Part shown: one piece after another, positions 23,657 through 31,655 of the stretch
Layout of the letters: each line of letters starts with the position of its first letter
Position numbering within the stretch: the stretch's first letter is position 1
NCBI GenBank assembly: GCA_009782385.1
Contig: WRJE01000017.1
Span: forward strand, 1-34,311
DNA length: 34,311 nucleotides
DNA from: Oscillospiraceae bacterium
Lineage (GTDB): Bacteria > Bacillota > Clostridia > Oscillospirales > UBA929
Direction: 5' to 3'
Made by a program: the position numbers and the translations under genes
The notes under the pieces: generated by a model
The model's database searches: none
What the model was told of the DNA's origin: nothing
The model's input: the letters and a program-made list of their open reading frames with translations, nothing else

Positions 23657-23835
23657 CTTGTTACTTTTCCCGAACGAAGGCAGCGCGTGCAGACGTGTAT
23701 ATGACGCGGCGAACCGTCGACAAGAGCCTTAACACGTTTGACGTTGGGCTTCCACATACGGTTTGAGCGGCGGTGCGAGTGAGATAGCGCGATACCGAAA
23801 GAGACACCTTTATCGCAAACTGAGCATTTAGCCAT
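23647..23835 (-). CDS. rpmB: 50S ribosomal protein L28
   Basis: 62 residues, normal length. MAKCSVCDKGVSFGIALSHSH, then RMWKPNV and the C-terminal HVCTRCLRSGKV are diagnostic; the two CxxC pairs indicate the zinc-binding form. ATG with AAGGAGG upstream. It is a single-gene unit with its own promoter and terminator. Confidence 0.97.
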   Translation of the reverse strand: MAKCSVCDKGVSFGIALSHSHRRSNRMWKPNVKRVKALVDGSPRHIHVCTRCLRSGKVTRAV

Positions 23836-23869
23836 AGTAATAATACCTCCTTAAAAAACTACAACCGCT

Positions 23870-23898
23870 ATTGTAACAGACATTAATGAAAAATGCAA
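23870..23898 (-). promoter_or_regulatory. Promoter of rpmB
   Basis: Minus-strand TTGCAT (23893-23898), 17 bases and TACAAT (23870-23875), about 35 bases before the rpmB ATG. Confidence 0.75.
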
Positions 23899-23938
23899 GC
23901 ATTATTTTCGCTTTTTCGCACAGGGTCATAAAAAACAC

Positions 23939-23967
23939 TTGACTAATCGCAACGCTCATGTTATTAT
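23939..23967 (+). promoter_or_regulatory. Promoter of tRNA-Thr
   Basis: TTGACT (23939-23944), 17 bases and TATTAT (23962-23967), 13 bases before the tRNA 5' end. Confidence 0.75.
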
Positions 23968-23980
23968 ATCAGCGTTATGC

Positions 23981-24055
23981 GCTTCTGTGGCTCAATGGTA
24001 GAGCAGCTCACTTGTAATGAGCAGGTTGTCAGTTCGATTCTGACCAGAAGCTCCA
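23981..24055 (+). tRNA. tRNA-Thr (TGT)
   Basis: The acceptor GCTTCTG pairs with CAGAAGC. The anticodon stem GCTCA/TGAGC carries the loop CTTGTAA with anticodon TGT. The T arm is GTCAGTTCGATTCTGAC. Discriminator U and CCA are encoded. Confidence 0.95.
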
Positions 24056-24061
24056 AAGAAT

Positions 24062-24098
24062 ATCCCTAAAGCCGCAAGAGCTGTAGGGATTTATTTTT
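24062..24098 (+). terminator. Terminator of tRNA-Thr
   Basis: ATCCCTA (24062-24068) pairs with TAGGGAT (24084-24090), followed by TTATTTTT. Confidence 0.8.
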
Positions 24099-24100
24099 GC

Positions 24101-24129
24101 TTGTAAAAATCGGGCAAAAGAATTATAAT
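24101..24129 (+). promoter_or_regulatory. Promoter of the nucleotidyltransferase-rsmI unit
   Basis: TTGTAA (24101-24106), 17 bases and TATAAT (24124-24129), directly after the tRNA-Thr terminator and about 32 bases before the ATG. Confidence 0.7.
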
Positions 24130-24161
24130 GTAAATGTAAAAACAGCAAAGGGGATTTAACC

Positions 24162-25052
24162 ATGAAAAAAACTCTTATTGTTATGGCGGCGGGTCTGGGC
24201 AGCCGCTACGGAGGACTGAAGCAAATTACACCCGTGGGCGCGAACGGCGAAATACTTGCCGATTACGCCATATACGATGCCAAACGCGCCGGTTTTGACC
24301 GCGCTGTGTGCATTATTAAACCCGAACACGAGAACGATTTTCGCGAGCTGTTCTCTCGTGTTGACTTTCCGATTGATTACGCCTATCAAACGCCGGATCA
24401 TAACCCTCCCCCCGAGCGCACAAAGCCGTGGGGAACGGGACACGCCGTACTGTGCTGTAAGGATATTGTCAAAGAGCCGTTCTGTGTCATTAACGCCGAT
24501 GACTTCTACGGGCTTGAAGCCTATCAGGCGATAAGTGATTTCTTGGCAGGGCGCGGTGTCCCTAACGCGCCGTCTGGCATCCCGGATTATTGCTTGGCGG
24601 GCTATCGCATTGAAACAACTCTCACCGAAAACGGCACTGTGGCGCGGGGCATATGCGGCGTTGACAGCGAGAATAACCTTACGGAGATTAACGAACGCCT
24701 TAAACTGATACGCGAGAGCGATGGCGTTATACATGACCGTGATTCGGGCGTTACGGTAAATGACGGCTCGTTCGCTTCGATGAATATGTGGGGTTTCACG
24801 GAGTCGCTGTTCGGGCATCTTGAAACTCTTTTCAAAGATTTCCTTGCCGAGAAGCACGGCGACATAAAGGCGGAGTTTTTACTGCCGACCGCTGTCGGAA
24901 GCCTTATTGACAGCGGACAAGCTGCTGTTAAAGTGCTTCCTGTGAGCTGCACATGGTACGGCATGACCTATAAAGAGGACAGAGAGCCGCTTGCGCGTGC
25001 TATCGCCGACATGACAAAAGCGGGACAGTATCCCGCGAAGCTGTGGACTTAG
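24162..25052 (+). CDS. Sugar-phosphate-type nucleotidyltransferase
   Basis: The 296-residue cytoplasmic protein belongs to the NTP_transferase fold. The N-terminal LIVMAAGLGSRYGGLKQ (5-21) is the nucleotide-binding G-x-G-x-R-x-G-G-x-K loop, and VINADDFYG (near 108-116) supplies the metal-binding aspartate. WGTGHAVLCC near 90-99 resembles the G-T-A-x-A region of glucose-1-phosphate nucleotidyltransferases. The sugar and nucleotide cannot be told. It starts with ATG after AAAGGGG and is followed by rsmI 12 bases later. Confidence 0.88.
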   Translation: MKKTLIVMAAGLGSRYGGLKQITPVGANGEILADYAIYDAKRAGFDRAVCIIKPEHENDFRELFSRVDFPIDYAYQTPDHNPPPERTKPWGTGHAVLCCKDIVKEPFCVINADDFYGLEAYQAISDFLAGRGVPNAPSGIPDYCLAGYRIETTLTENGTVARGICGVDSENNLTEINERLKLIRESDGVIHDRDSGVTVNDGSFASMNMWGFTESLFGHLETLFKDFLAEKHGDIKAEFLLPTAVGSLIDSGQAAVKVLPVSCTWYGMTYKEDREPLARAIADMTKAGQYPAKLWT

Positions 25053-25064
25053 CGGGACGCGGCG

Positions 25065-25871
25065 TTGTTGTACATTGTCGGAACGCCCATAGGCAATCTT
25101 GGCGATATGTCGTTTCGCGGCGTTGAGACGTTAAAAAAGGCGGACTTTATTGCCGCCGAGGACACGCGCGTGACCCGTAAACTTCTAAGCCATTTTGATA
25201 TACACACGCCGCTCGTCAGTTATCACGAACATAACAGCCGCGAGAGCGGCGCGAGGATTGTTGAGCGTTTGAAGGCGGGCGAAACGTGCGCCCTTGTCAC
25301 CGATGCGGGTATGCCCTCGGTCAGCGACCCGGGGCAAGACTTGGTTGCCCTGTGCGGCGAACACGGCATATCTGTCTCTGTTGTACCCGGTCCGAGCGCG
25401 TTGACTGCCGCAATCGCTGTGTCGGAGCTTGTGCGGGGGCGTTTTTGCTTTGAGGGATTCTTGACTATCGCCAAGCGCAGCCGCCGCGAACACTTAAAAT
25501 CACTTATCAACGAACAACGCGCCATGGTTTTTTATGAAGCACCGCATAAACTGCTTTACACACTAATGGATATGCTCGAATGTTTGGGAGAGCGCAGGAT
25601 TACAATAGCCCGCGAGCTGACGAAGCTGTATGAGGAAGTGATTAACACCACGTTTTCAGAGGCAATCGAGCGGTATGAGCAAAACCCGCCCAGAGGCGAG
25701 CTTGTGTTGATTGTCGAGGGCGCGATTCCGGCAGAAAAGACGGTTGAACCTCCCATTGAGTTGGCTTTGGGGTATATCGCGCAGGGAATGTCTAAGAGTG
25801 ACGCGGTTCGCCGCGCCGCGAGCGAAACGGGTTACTCTAGGTCTGAGCTGTATCGTCTTGTGATAAAATAA
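25065..25871 (+). CDS. rsmI: 16S rRNA (cytidine1402-2'-O)-methyltransferase
   Basis: The 268-residue protein is a tetrapyrrole-methylase-fold enzyme that 2'-O-methylates C1402 of 16S rRNA using S-adenosylmethionine. Signature stretches are LYIVGTPIGNLGDMSFRGV (2-20), AAEDTRVTRKLLSHFDI, LVTDAGMPSVSDPG and VVPGPSALTAA, all highly conserved in RsmI. The C-terminus SKSDAVRRAASETGYSRSELYRLV is the small helical domain. The frame begins with tandem TTG codons (25065 and 25068); neither has a strong ribosome site, so coupling to the upstream gene is likely. Confidence 0.96.
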   Translation: MLYIVGTPIGNLGDMSFRGVETLKKADFIAAEDTRVTRKLLSHFDIHTPLVSYHEHNSRESGARIVERLKAGETCALVTDAGMPSVSDPGQDLVALCGEHGISVSVVPGPSALTAAIAVSELVRGRFCFEGFLTIAKRSRREHLKSLINEQRAMVFYEAPHKLLYTLMDMLECLGERRITIARELTKLYEEVINTTFSEAIERYEQNPPRGELVLIVEGAIPAEKTVEPPIELALGYIAQGMSKSDAVRRAASETGYSRSELYRLVIK

Positions 25872-25874
25872 TAC

Positions 25875-25904
25875 TTGACACCATATATGACACCATCATA
25901 TAAT
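25875..25904 (+). promoter_or_regulatory. hicAB promoter with 9-base direct repeats
   Basis: TTGACA (25875-25880), 18 bases and a perfect TATAAT (25899-25904). TGACACCAT occurs twice (25876-25884, 25888-25896), 12 bases apart, covering the -35 and spacer. HicB-type antitoxins repress their own promoters, so these are candidate HicB sites. Confidence 0.75.
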
Positions 25905-25924
25905 GAACGCAGGAGGTAGATTCT

Positions 25925-26173
25925 TTGGGGAAATTGGATAAACTAATAAATGAGGTAATGAACCTTAATAAAAATCTTCGTTTTAGCGAGTTATCAAAAA
26001 TTCTTGCCGGATTGGGGTATATACAAAAGCAGCCACGTCGCGGTGGGAGTCATTATACTTTTAGGAAAAAAGGCAGAGATTCAATTACTATTCCGAAAGA
26101 AAATCCTATAAACGTGACATATGTGGAGTTAATTAGAGATGTGCTGATTGAGGAGGGTTTTGAAAATGAATGA
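25925..26173 (+). CDS. hicA: HicA-family toxin (type II toxin-antitoxin mRNA interferase)
   Basis: 82 residues. The HicA double-stranded-RNA-binding-like fold is seen in FSELSKILAGLGYIQKQPRR followed by GGSHYTFRKKG (40-50) with the catalytic His43, and IPKENPINVTYVELIRDVL. HicA cleaves mRNA and is neutralised by HicB. It starts at TTG 25925 with AGGAGG upstream, and carries a short N-terminal extension of about 17 residues before the core fold. Its stop overlaps the hicB start by 8 bases. The pair is clearly AT-richer than rsmI next to it, which suggests horizontal acquisition. Confidence 0.9.
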   Translation: MGKLDKLINEVMNLNKNLRFSELSKILAGLGYIQKQPRRGGSHYTFRKKGRDSITIPKENPINVTYVELIRDVLIEEGFENE

Positions 26174-26519
26174 TAATCTTGAATACTACATGGGGTTAAA
26201 TTACAAAATCGAGGTTTTCAAAGACAAAAATGGCGATGGTTACGCTCTTCGTTGTCCTGAACTGCGGGGTTGCGTTACGTGTGCCGATACCATAGAAGAT
26301 GGAATGAAGATGATTGAAGACGCTAAACTTTGCTGGTTTGAGGCATATATTGAGGACGGTACTCCCATACCTGAGCCAAGCAATCTGGAAGATTATAGCG
26401 GTCAATTCAAGTTGAGATTGCCCAAATCGCTGCATAAATTACTCTCAGAAAAATCTCAGCAGGAAGGGATTTCTATGAATCAGTATTGTTTGTATCTGCT
26501 GAGTAACGGAGTTAGGTAA
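26166..26519 (+). CDS. hicB: HicB-family antitoxin
   Basis: 117 residues. The N-terminal partial RNase-H fold reads YALRCPELRGCVTCADTIED and AYIEDGTPIPEP, the standard HicB signature. The C-terminus (about 77-115, FKLRLPKSLHKLLSEKSQQE then GISMNQYCLYLL) is an Arc/MetJ-like ribbon-helix-helix DNA-binding domain. It should bind HicA and repress the promoter at 25875-25904. I choose ATG 26166, nine bases after GAGGAGG; the frame extends to a TTG at 26148, which is less likely. Confidence 0.92.
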   Translation: MNDNLEYYMGLNYKIEVFKDKNGDGYALRCPELRGCVTCADTIEDGMKMIEDAKLCWFEAYIEDGTPIPEPSNLEDYSGQFKLRLPKSLHKLLSEKSQQEGISMNQYCLYLLSNGVR

Positions 26520-26556
26520 TCGACTTAATCAGAAAATTTGAACGAAAATCAAAACA

Positions 26557-26925
26557 TTAATCGGCTAACTCCCCGACCGCGCCCTTTGCCGCCGCCGTGT
26601 AAGCCCTGACAAGCCCGCCGCGCCCCAGCAGTGTCCCGCCGAAATAGCGTGTCACCACACATAAAATATTATCTATGCCCTCACGGCGCAGCATTTCATA
26701 AATAGGCATTCCCGCCGTACCGTGCGGCTCGCCGTCATCGCTGTAACGTGTCGCGTTGCCGATACGGTATGCGTAGCAGTTGTGCGATGCCTTGCGGTGA
26801 GCTGCTTTGACCTCTTTCAAACGCGCCAAGGCATCGTCCTCCGTTTCAACACGGAAGACAACGCCTATGAATTTTGAGCGTTTTACAACGAGCGTGAACT
26901 CGCCGTCATTCGCGGGTGTTTTCAT
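26557..26925 (-). CDS. YigZ/IMPACT family protein, N-terminal domain only
   Basis: 122 residues. The sequence matches the UPF0029/Impact N-terminal domain: RSKFIGVVFRVETEDDA, AHRKASHNCYAYRIG, DDGEPHGTAGMPIYEML and VVTRYFGGTLLGRGGLVRAYTAAA. Most bacterial YigZ proteins are about 200 residues with a second ferredoxin-like domain, which is absent here, so this is a short form or C-terminal truncation. Function is unclear; the family is linked to translation or nucleic acid binding. It overlaps the flavin reductase gene by ATGA. Confidence 0.88.
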   Translation of the reverse strand: MKTPANDGEFTLVVKRSKFIGVVFRVETEDDALARLKEVKAAHRKASHNCYAYRIGNATRYSDDGEPHGTAGMPIYEMLRREGIDNILCVVTRYFGGTLLGRGGLVRAYTAAAKGAVGELAD

Positions 26926-27425
26926 AGCGTTTTCGTCATGTACTCCTCAATTTCTCCGATGTACAGGAAATGAAAGTCTTTCTTGGGATAGTTTGCCTTA
27001 TGTATCTCGGGATAAATAAAAGATGATTCCTCAAACTGCTGAACATACAGTTTTTTAAGGCACAGAACATCGTCCGCCTGCTCAAACCAAGTAAAGCCGT
27101 TATCGCTCCTAACCGTTGTAAGTCCCGCCTCGGCTATTTTGTCGCAGTCCCTCCCGCTTTTCACGCCGCAGAGATTTAACGCCGGCCTGTATTCCTCGGA
27201 GTAAAACGACGCGGTGAATTTATCGGAAGCGTCAAGAAATTCTCGGGTATATCTCTGCGGGCGTATTACGACATACGCCACGGGCAGACCCCACATTATG
27301 CCCAGACCGCCCCAGCTTGCGGTCATAGTGTTAACCTTGCCGTCTTTCTCGGCGGTTATCAGCATCCAGCGTTTACCTATTTCCTCGAATACGTTCGAGA
27401 AGCTGTTTATGTCTGCTGTTTTCAT
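26922..27425 (-). CDS. Flavin reductase-like, FMN-binding split-barrel protein
   Basis: 167 residues. NTMTASWGGLGIMWGLPVAYVVIRPQRYTREFLDAS is the characteristic FMN-binding split-barrel stretch of the flavin reductase-like family; ASFYSEEYRPALNLCGVKSGRD follows the usual pattern. Such proteins reduce flavin or bind FMN for an unknown partner. The ATG at 27425 has GGAGG nine bases upstream; the frame extends five codons further without a better site. Confidence 0.88.
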   Translation of the reverse strand: MKTADINSFSNVFEEIGKRWMLITAEKDGKVNTMTASWGGLGIMWGLPVAYVVIRPQRYTREFLDASDKFTASFYSEEYRPALNLCGVKSGRDCDKIAEAGLTTVRSDNGFTWFEQADDVLCLKKLYVQQFEESSFIYPEIHKANYPKKDFHFLYIGEIEEYMTKTL

Positions 27426-27460
27426 ATATGATACCTCCAAATATAATATACATTATGGTT

Positions 27461-27486
27461 TAACGGGTGGACGAACGGCCGCCCCT
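27461..27486. repeat. GTAGGG-type palindromic repeat
   Basis: On the minus strand GTAGGGGCGGCCGTTCGTCC followed by ACCC forms an imperfect palindrome of the type seen near 5951 and 6208. It lies in the gap between the CapA-like gene and the flavin reductase gene. Confidence 0.5.
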
Positions 27487-27493
27487 ACGGTTA

Positions 27494-28534
27494 TCAACGC
27501 GATGTGTCCGCGTCAGTTTTCGATCGAACCCGTCCGTCCTTATCAATTACAACATCAAACGAAATATTTTCGAGTTTCTTTAACGCTGAAGCGATTTTAT
27601 CCTGCTCCTCCGTAAGGCTGACATACGGAGAAACTATCCTGCACGGCAGAACCTCCATCCAAATTTCGTCATCGGTGAGGTTGAGGCGAACAGCAAGCGT
27701 ATCGGGATGAGAAGACGTAAAGATGAAGTTACCCAAACTGTAGGCGATGGGTTTGTCTTTATATATCTCGAAACCCTGCGGCACATGAGGGTGCGTGCCG
27801 ATTACCGCGTCCGCTCCCGCATCGATATAACCCCGCGCGAGCTGCCGCTGATACGGTTCGGGTTCGGTATTCCGTTCAACCCCCCAATGGACATAGACAA
27901 TTACAAAATCACAGACTTCTTTGGCCTCGCCGATAGCTGAATTAAGCAGGGCGGGGTCATATGTCGTCAGCATACCGGGCTTGTTATTCCTCGCGTACCA
28001 ACTGACAGACGGCACAACGCGCGATGCCGCCAATATGCCGACTTTGCGCTCCTGAACCTCAAAAACATGGAACGCCGATGCTTCTTCAAGGTTTTTTCCG
28101 CCGCCGACCGCCGCTATTCCCGCGTTGCTCAAGTGTTTAAGCGTATCTAAAAACGCGGTCTCGCCATAGTCCATCGTGTGATTATTCGCAACGCTGACGG
28201 CGTTTACTCCCATATGCTCCAGTAAATCCAAATGTGTCGGGCTTGCGCGGAAGGTATACTCCTTATCTTCCATCGGCTCTCCCCGGTCGCTGACTGCCAT
28301 CTCCAAATTCAGCATGGCTATATCCGCTTCCCGGAACTTCTTCGCCAACGCCGAGCTGATTACCGCGTCATAGCCCTCTCTGACAAGCGCGTTCTTAACG
28401 CCGCCGATAATGAGCGTGTCGCCGCCAAGCATAACCGTTATATGCGGTGAGGAGTTGACGGGTTCGGTAATAGGCGCGGAGACTATTGACAATGAAATCG
28501 CCAAAGGCAGCAGATAATATCTTATAAAATTCAT
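27494..28534 (-). CDS. CapA-like metallophosphatase-fold protein (PGA_cap family)
   Basis: 346 residues with an N-terminal signal or anchor (MNFIRYYLLPLAISLSIVS). Motifs of the capsule-synthesis CapA/PgsA family are complete: MLGGDTLI, AMLNLEMAVSDRGEP, SVANNHTMDYG, YVHWGVERNTEPEPYQ, IGTHPHVPQGFE and YSLGNFIFTS. The Asp, Asn and His residues make the metallophosphatase-like metal site. CapA proteins function in poly-gamma-glutamate capsule export or hydrolysis, but many paralogues lack capsule genes nearby, as here. It overlaps the DUF4340 gene by ATGA, so it belongs to the GldFG-type operon. Confidence 0.9.
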   Translation of the reverse strand: MNFIRYYLLPLAISLSIVSAPITEPVNSSPHITVMLGGDTLIIGGVKNALVREGYDAVISSALAKKFREADIAMLNLEMAVSDRGEPMEDKEYTFRASPTHLDLLEHMGVNAVSVANNHTMDYGETAFLDTLKHLSNAGIAAVGGGKNLEEASAFHVFEVQERKVGILAASRVVPSVSWYARNNKPGMLTTYDPALLNSAIGEAKEVCDFVIVYVHWGVERNTEPEPYQRQLARGYIDAGADAVIGTHPHVPQGFEIYKDKPIAYSLGNFIFTSSHPDTLAVRLNLTDDEIWMEVLPCRIVSPYVSLTEEQDKIASALKKLENISFDVVIDKDGRVRSKTDADTSR

Positions 28535-29505
28535 TCCTCCCTAATCCCTTTCCCGCTGTCAAGAGCGTCTAAATCTTCTATAATCTTCTGCCAGTCTTTA
28601 ATGTTACAGGCGAACACAGGCGTTGCGCCGTCAACCGACACCGCGAGCTGCCGCTCGTTCTGCCGCGCGAAACGCAGTTCACGGGTACTGCCGTCAGTCA
28701 TTTCAAGTGTAATCTTACGGCGGAAGTCATCCGCGCTTTCAAGCGCGTTCGCGGCAATCGAAAAGTTTAGTATGTGCGAGAAAAACCGCCGCATATTTAT
28801 GTCTGAAGTATCTCCCGGTACGTGCCGCTCGCGCCCATCGTCCGTAACTATAATGTTCTCAACATCGTCGAACTTATACAGCCAAAAAGCCAAACCGTAA
28901 GTCAAGTCAAGCGGCGTTATGTCCAAAAAAGAGTAGTCGCCGAGCAAGTCGATATAAACAGTATCATCGCCCTTTAACTTAATGTAACGCCCGCCGTTCG
29001 GGGTTTTCTCTCCGATAAACAGCGTCCGTTCAAACCCCTCCGCCTTTAGTTCGAGGCTCAGTTCCTCCGCAAACTCAACGTCCGCCGCGACATCATCAAA
29101 ATCTATCGAGCTGATTGTATTTATCAACATCGTCCGCACCCTGTCGTCATTGCACATAAAGGATATGGGCGACACTAACTGATACCTGCTCAAACCTAAC
29201 GGCGCTTCATCGTCCAAATCATTGCGGATAATGGTAATCGTTTGCGATGAGGGCAATGTCAGCGTTATCTCCGTCAATGCCGGGCGGTCGCCCAACTCAC
29301 CGTGCCAAAATGACGGTAAATCGTCTGCTTCCCAAAAGTCAAACTCCTCGTCATGCTCATCATCGGGTTTTATTACCTCGCCGTCTCTTAAAAGGTAAAT
29401 ATCGCCGTGGTCGTGGGAATCCTCCTTCTCAGGCCACAGCCTGAAAACGGCGAACGCGCCGAATAGAAGAAGCGCGGTCAATGTCAGAATCAGAGATTTT
29501 TTCAT
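28531..29505 (-). CDS. DUF4340 domain membrane-anchored protein
   Basis: 324 residues: an N-terminal anchor (MKKSLILTLTALLLFGAFAVF), an acidic His-rich stretch (EDSHDHGD, DDEHDEEFDFWEADD), then an all-beta DUF4340 region with repeated halves (SRYQLVSPI, GEKTPNGGRYIKLKGDDTVYIDLLGD). DUF4340 proteins usually accompany the GldF/GldG ABC system; their role is not established. I start at ATG 29505, which overlaps the stop of the GldFG gene (ATGA); the frame extends seven codons upstream. Its stop overlaps the CapA-like start in the same way. Confidence 0.85.
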   Translation of the reverse strand: MKKSLILTLTALLLFGAFAVFRLWPEKEDSHDHGDIYLLRDGEVIKPDDEHDEEFDFWEADDLPSFWHGELGDRPALTEITLTLPSSQTITIIRNDLDDEAPLGLSRYQLVSPISFMCNDDRVRTMLINTISSIDFDDVAADVEFAEELSLELKAEGFERTLFIGEKTPNGGRYIKLKGDDTVYIDLLGDYSFLDITPLDLTYGLAFWLYKFDDVENIIVTDDGRERHVPGDTSDINMRRFFSHILNFSIAANALESADDFRRKITLEMTDGSTRELRFARQNERQLAVSVDGATPVFACNIKDWQKIIEDLDALDSGKGIREE

Positions 29506-31655
29506 AATTTTCTGCGCCTGAACCATGTGCCGATACCCGCAGCGGCGGGTATCAGCGGGATGACCGCCAACAGTACGAACGAGAGCAGGAAAGCCTCTCT
29601 TGAGTTTATGGCAAGCGGGACATATGTGATGTCGCGCGGCGGAATATCAAGCGATACCTCCGGGCGAGCCATTGACAGCAGGCTGACCGCAAGCTGATAG
29701 TTGAGGAAGTTGGGGTATGACAACGCCGCATCGGCTATAACGGAACACGGCAGAAAAACTACCATATTGCTCGCGCCGTTGGCGCGTAACTGCTCGCAGA
29801 CCGCGCCCAGTACGAACGACCCGCTCAAATCGCCCTCGGCTTCATCTAACGATGTAATCGGCGTTTCAATATCTATTATTTTAGCATATGCCGTGTCATA
29901 TGTCCATATGAACGGAGTAATAACGCGGCTGCCGTCTGTCTCCCACAGCGGTGTCAGCGGTCTTGCCCCGACTGCAAGAAGATAACGCCCGCCCCCGCCT
30001 GATAATCCGTCAAAGAACTGTGTGTCTATTACAGGCAGTATAAACTGATTGTTCCCGTAGTTCATGTCCGCGTCAAGCACATATGCGTGTTCAAATCTCG
30101 CGCCCCATTCGGTGAGATACAACTCCAACGCGGGCAGTTCCGGCATGACGGGGTCGAACGCGATTATCGCGTTCCCGCCGCCGGACAGATATTTGTCCAG
30201 TTTCGTTAAGTCCTGCTCGGTAAAATCGTACATCGGAATCGCAAGCACCAACAGTTCCGTGCCGTCAGGTATCTCGCCGCTAGTGATGTTCACCGTTTCA
30301 ACATCATAATTGCAGAGCGTCATAATCCATGCCAAATATTCCGCGGGGTACTCGCCGTGACCCGTCAGAATTGCCGCTTTCGGCAGAACCTCCGTTATAA
30401 CATTCAATACCGCCGATGTGAGAGCCTGTTCCGCTCTCAGCCCCATAAGGTTACCCGCAAGCGGCTCGCCGTCAAAGTCAAGAATAGTCTGTGTTTCAAA
30501 CAGCTCCCACAGTGATACAACGCGCGTGCGGCGGTCACTCTCAACGATTATACTGTAATAACCCGCCTTATCCGTGAGGTCGCGCTCGCGTATCCAGTTC
30601 GGGTTAATGTCCGGATCGATATATTGCAGCTTTAGGTTTCCGTTTGACGCGGCGCGGTATTTCTCCAAAAACTCCCGCACATCCGCCAGATGATACCACG
30701 CGCCGGTTTCTTCGTCCACGACAGAGCCGGACATACTCTCGGGATTAGTCAACAATGTCATTGTAACAATTTCCGGCAAATCGCTCAACATAGATGTTGT
30801 ATGGCTCGTAAGGGCGAATATTTTCGAGCGCGTCATGTCGTATTTGAGATACAGGCGGCTAGACATCTCGCCGACAAACAGGTTTACCGCGACAAGTACG
30901 GCAAGCGCGGGCAGCATTACCGCCGCGAGCTGTAAACGCCGCCCTTTGAAGCCGTGACGGCGGCGATGCAGCGCGACTGCCGTCAACACAAGAAAAACCA
31001 CGCAAACGCTCGCGACAAACACAATATCGGCAATAGAGAACAGCCCGCGCGAGAACGAATCAAAGCGGCGGAATATAGATAGTGACGAGAGTATGCTTTT
31101 TATGAGCGAGGACGGCATAATGTCCGCCGCCACGTCTAAGAGCAGTAACACGACAAACGCGCCGAGCGTTACGAATATCGACACCGTTTGGCTTCGCGTC
31201 AGCGCGGATATAAATAGACCCATGGCGACATAAACCGCCGCGAATGTCAATATCGCAATCATGTTACCGATGTACTCGCTGAAATTCAACGCGCCGAAAA
31301 GGATGATGATTTCGGCATATACAAACGTTATCAGCAGAAATGTGCCGCCAAGTACGGTCATTACCGCCCAAAACTTCCCGGCGACAATGCTTCCGGGTTT
31401 TACGGGCGCGGTGAACAGCAGCCTGTCCGTGCCGCGCCTGTACTCCTCTGAAAAGCCGCGCATGGTAAGCACAGGGACGGTGAACATCAGCACGGTCAGC
31501 GCGAATGTGAACATTCCGTCCAAATCGGATTCCTTTCCGCCGATGTTGGCGAAATTGAAAAAGAGGTTCATCACCAGCGCGAACACACCGCCGTATATAT
31601 ACCCGTGCGGCGTGACAAAGAGCGAGTAAATCTCGCGTTTGTAAACAGCTCTCAT
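29502..31655 (-). CDS. GldF-GldG-type fusion: ABC-2 permease plus periplasmic GldG domain
   Basis: 717 residues in one chain. Residues 1-235 are an ABC-2 permease with about six membrane segments (VYKREIYSLFVTPHGYIYGGVFAL, GFSEEYRRGTDRLLFTAPV, GKFWAV). Another segment near 245-265 leads into a large extracytoplasmic GldG-type domain (about 266-685: YDMTRSKIFALTSHTTSMLSDL, AILTGHGEYP, ELLVLAIPM, GGGNAIIAFDPVMPELP), and a last membrane segment near 690-710 is followed by RRRKL. In Bacteroidetes GldA-F-G support gliding; in Firmicutes the same parts form an uncharacterised ABC system. Both ends overlap neighbours by ATGA, so it is co-translated with the ATPase upstream and DUF4340 downstream. 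Confidence 0.9.
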   Translation of the reverse strand: MRAVYKREIYSLFVTPHGYIYGGVFALVMNLFFNFANIGGKESDLDGMFTFALTVLMFTVPVLTMRGFSEEYRRGTDRLLFTAPVKPGSIVAGKFWAVMTVLGGTFLLITFVYAEIIILFGALNFSEYIGNMIAILTFAAVYVAMGLFISALTRSQTVSIFVTLGAFVVLLLLDVAADIMPSSLIKSILSSLSIFRRFDSFSRGLFSIADIVFVASVCVVFLVLTAVALHRRRHGFKGRRLQLAAVMLPALAVLVAVNLFVGEMSSRLYLKYDMTRSKIFALTSHTTSMLSDLPEIVTMTLLTNPESMSGSVVDEETGAWYHLADVREFLEKYRAASNGNLKLQYIDPDINPNWIRERDLTDKAGYYSIIVESDRRTRVVSLWELFETQTILDFDGEPLAGNLMGLRAEQALTSAVLNVITEVLPKAAILTGHGEYPAEYLAWIMTLCNYDVETVNITSGEIPDGTELLVLAIPMYDFTEQDLTKLDKYLSGGGNAIIAFDPVMPELPALELYLTEWGARFEHAYVLDADMNYGNNQFILPVIDTQFFDGLSGGGGRYLLAVGARPLTPLWETDGSRVITPFIWTYDTAYAKIIDIETPITSLDEAEGDLSGSFVLGAVCEQLRANGASNMVVFLPCSVIADAALSYPNFLNYQLAVSLLSMARPEVSLDIPPRDITYVPLAINSREAFLLSFVLLAVIPLIPAAAGIGTWFRRRKL

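Noticed and set aside
25875-26519. Prophage or integrative element around hicAB
   Set aside because: No integrase, attachment-site repeat or phage gene is near; only the two toxin-antitoxin genes differ in composition.
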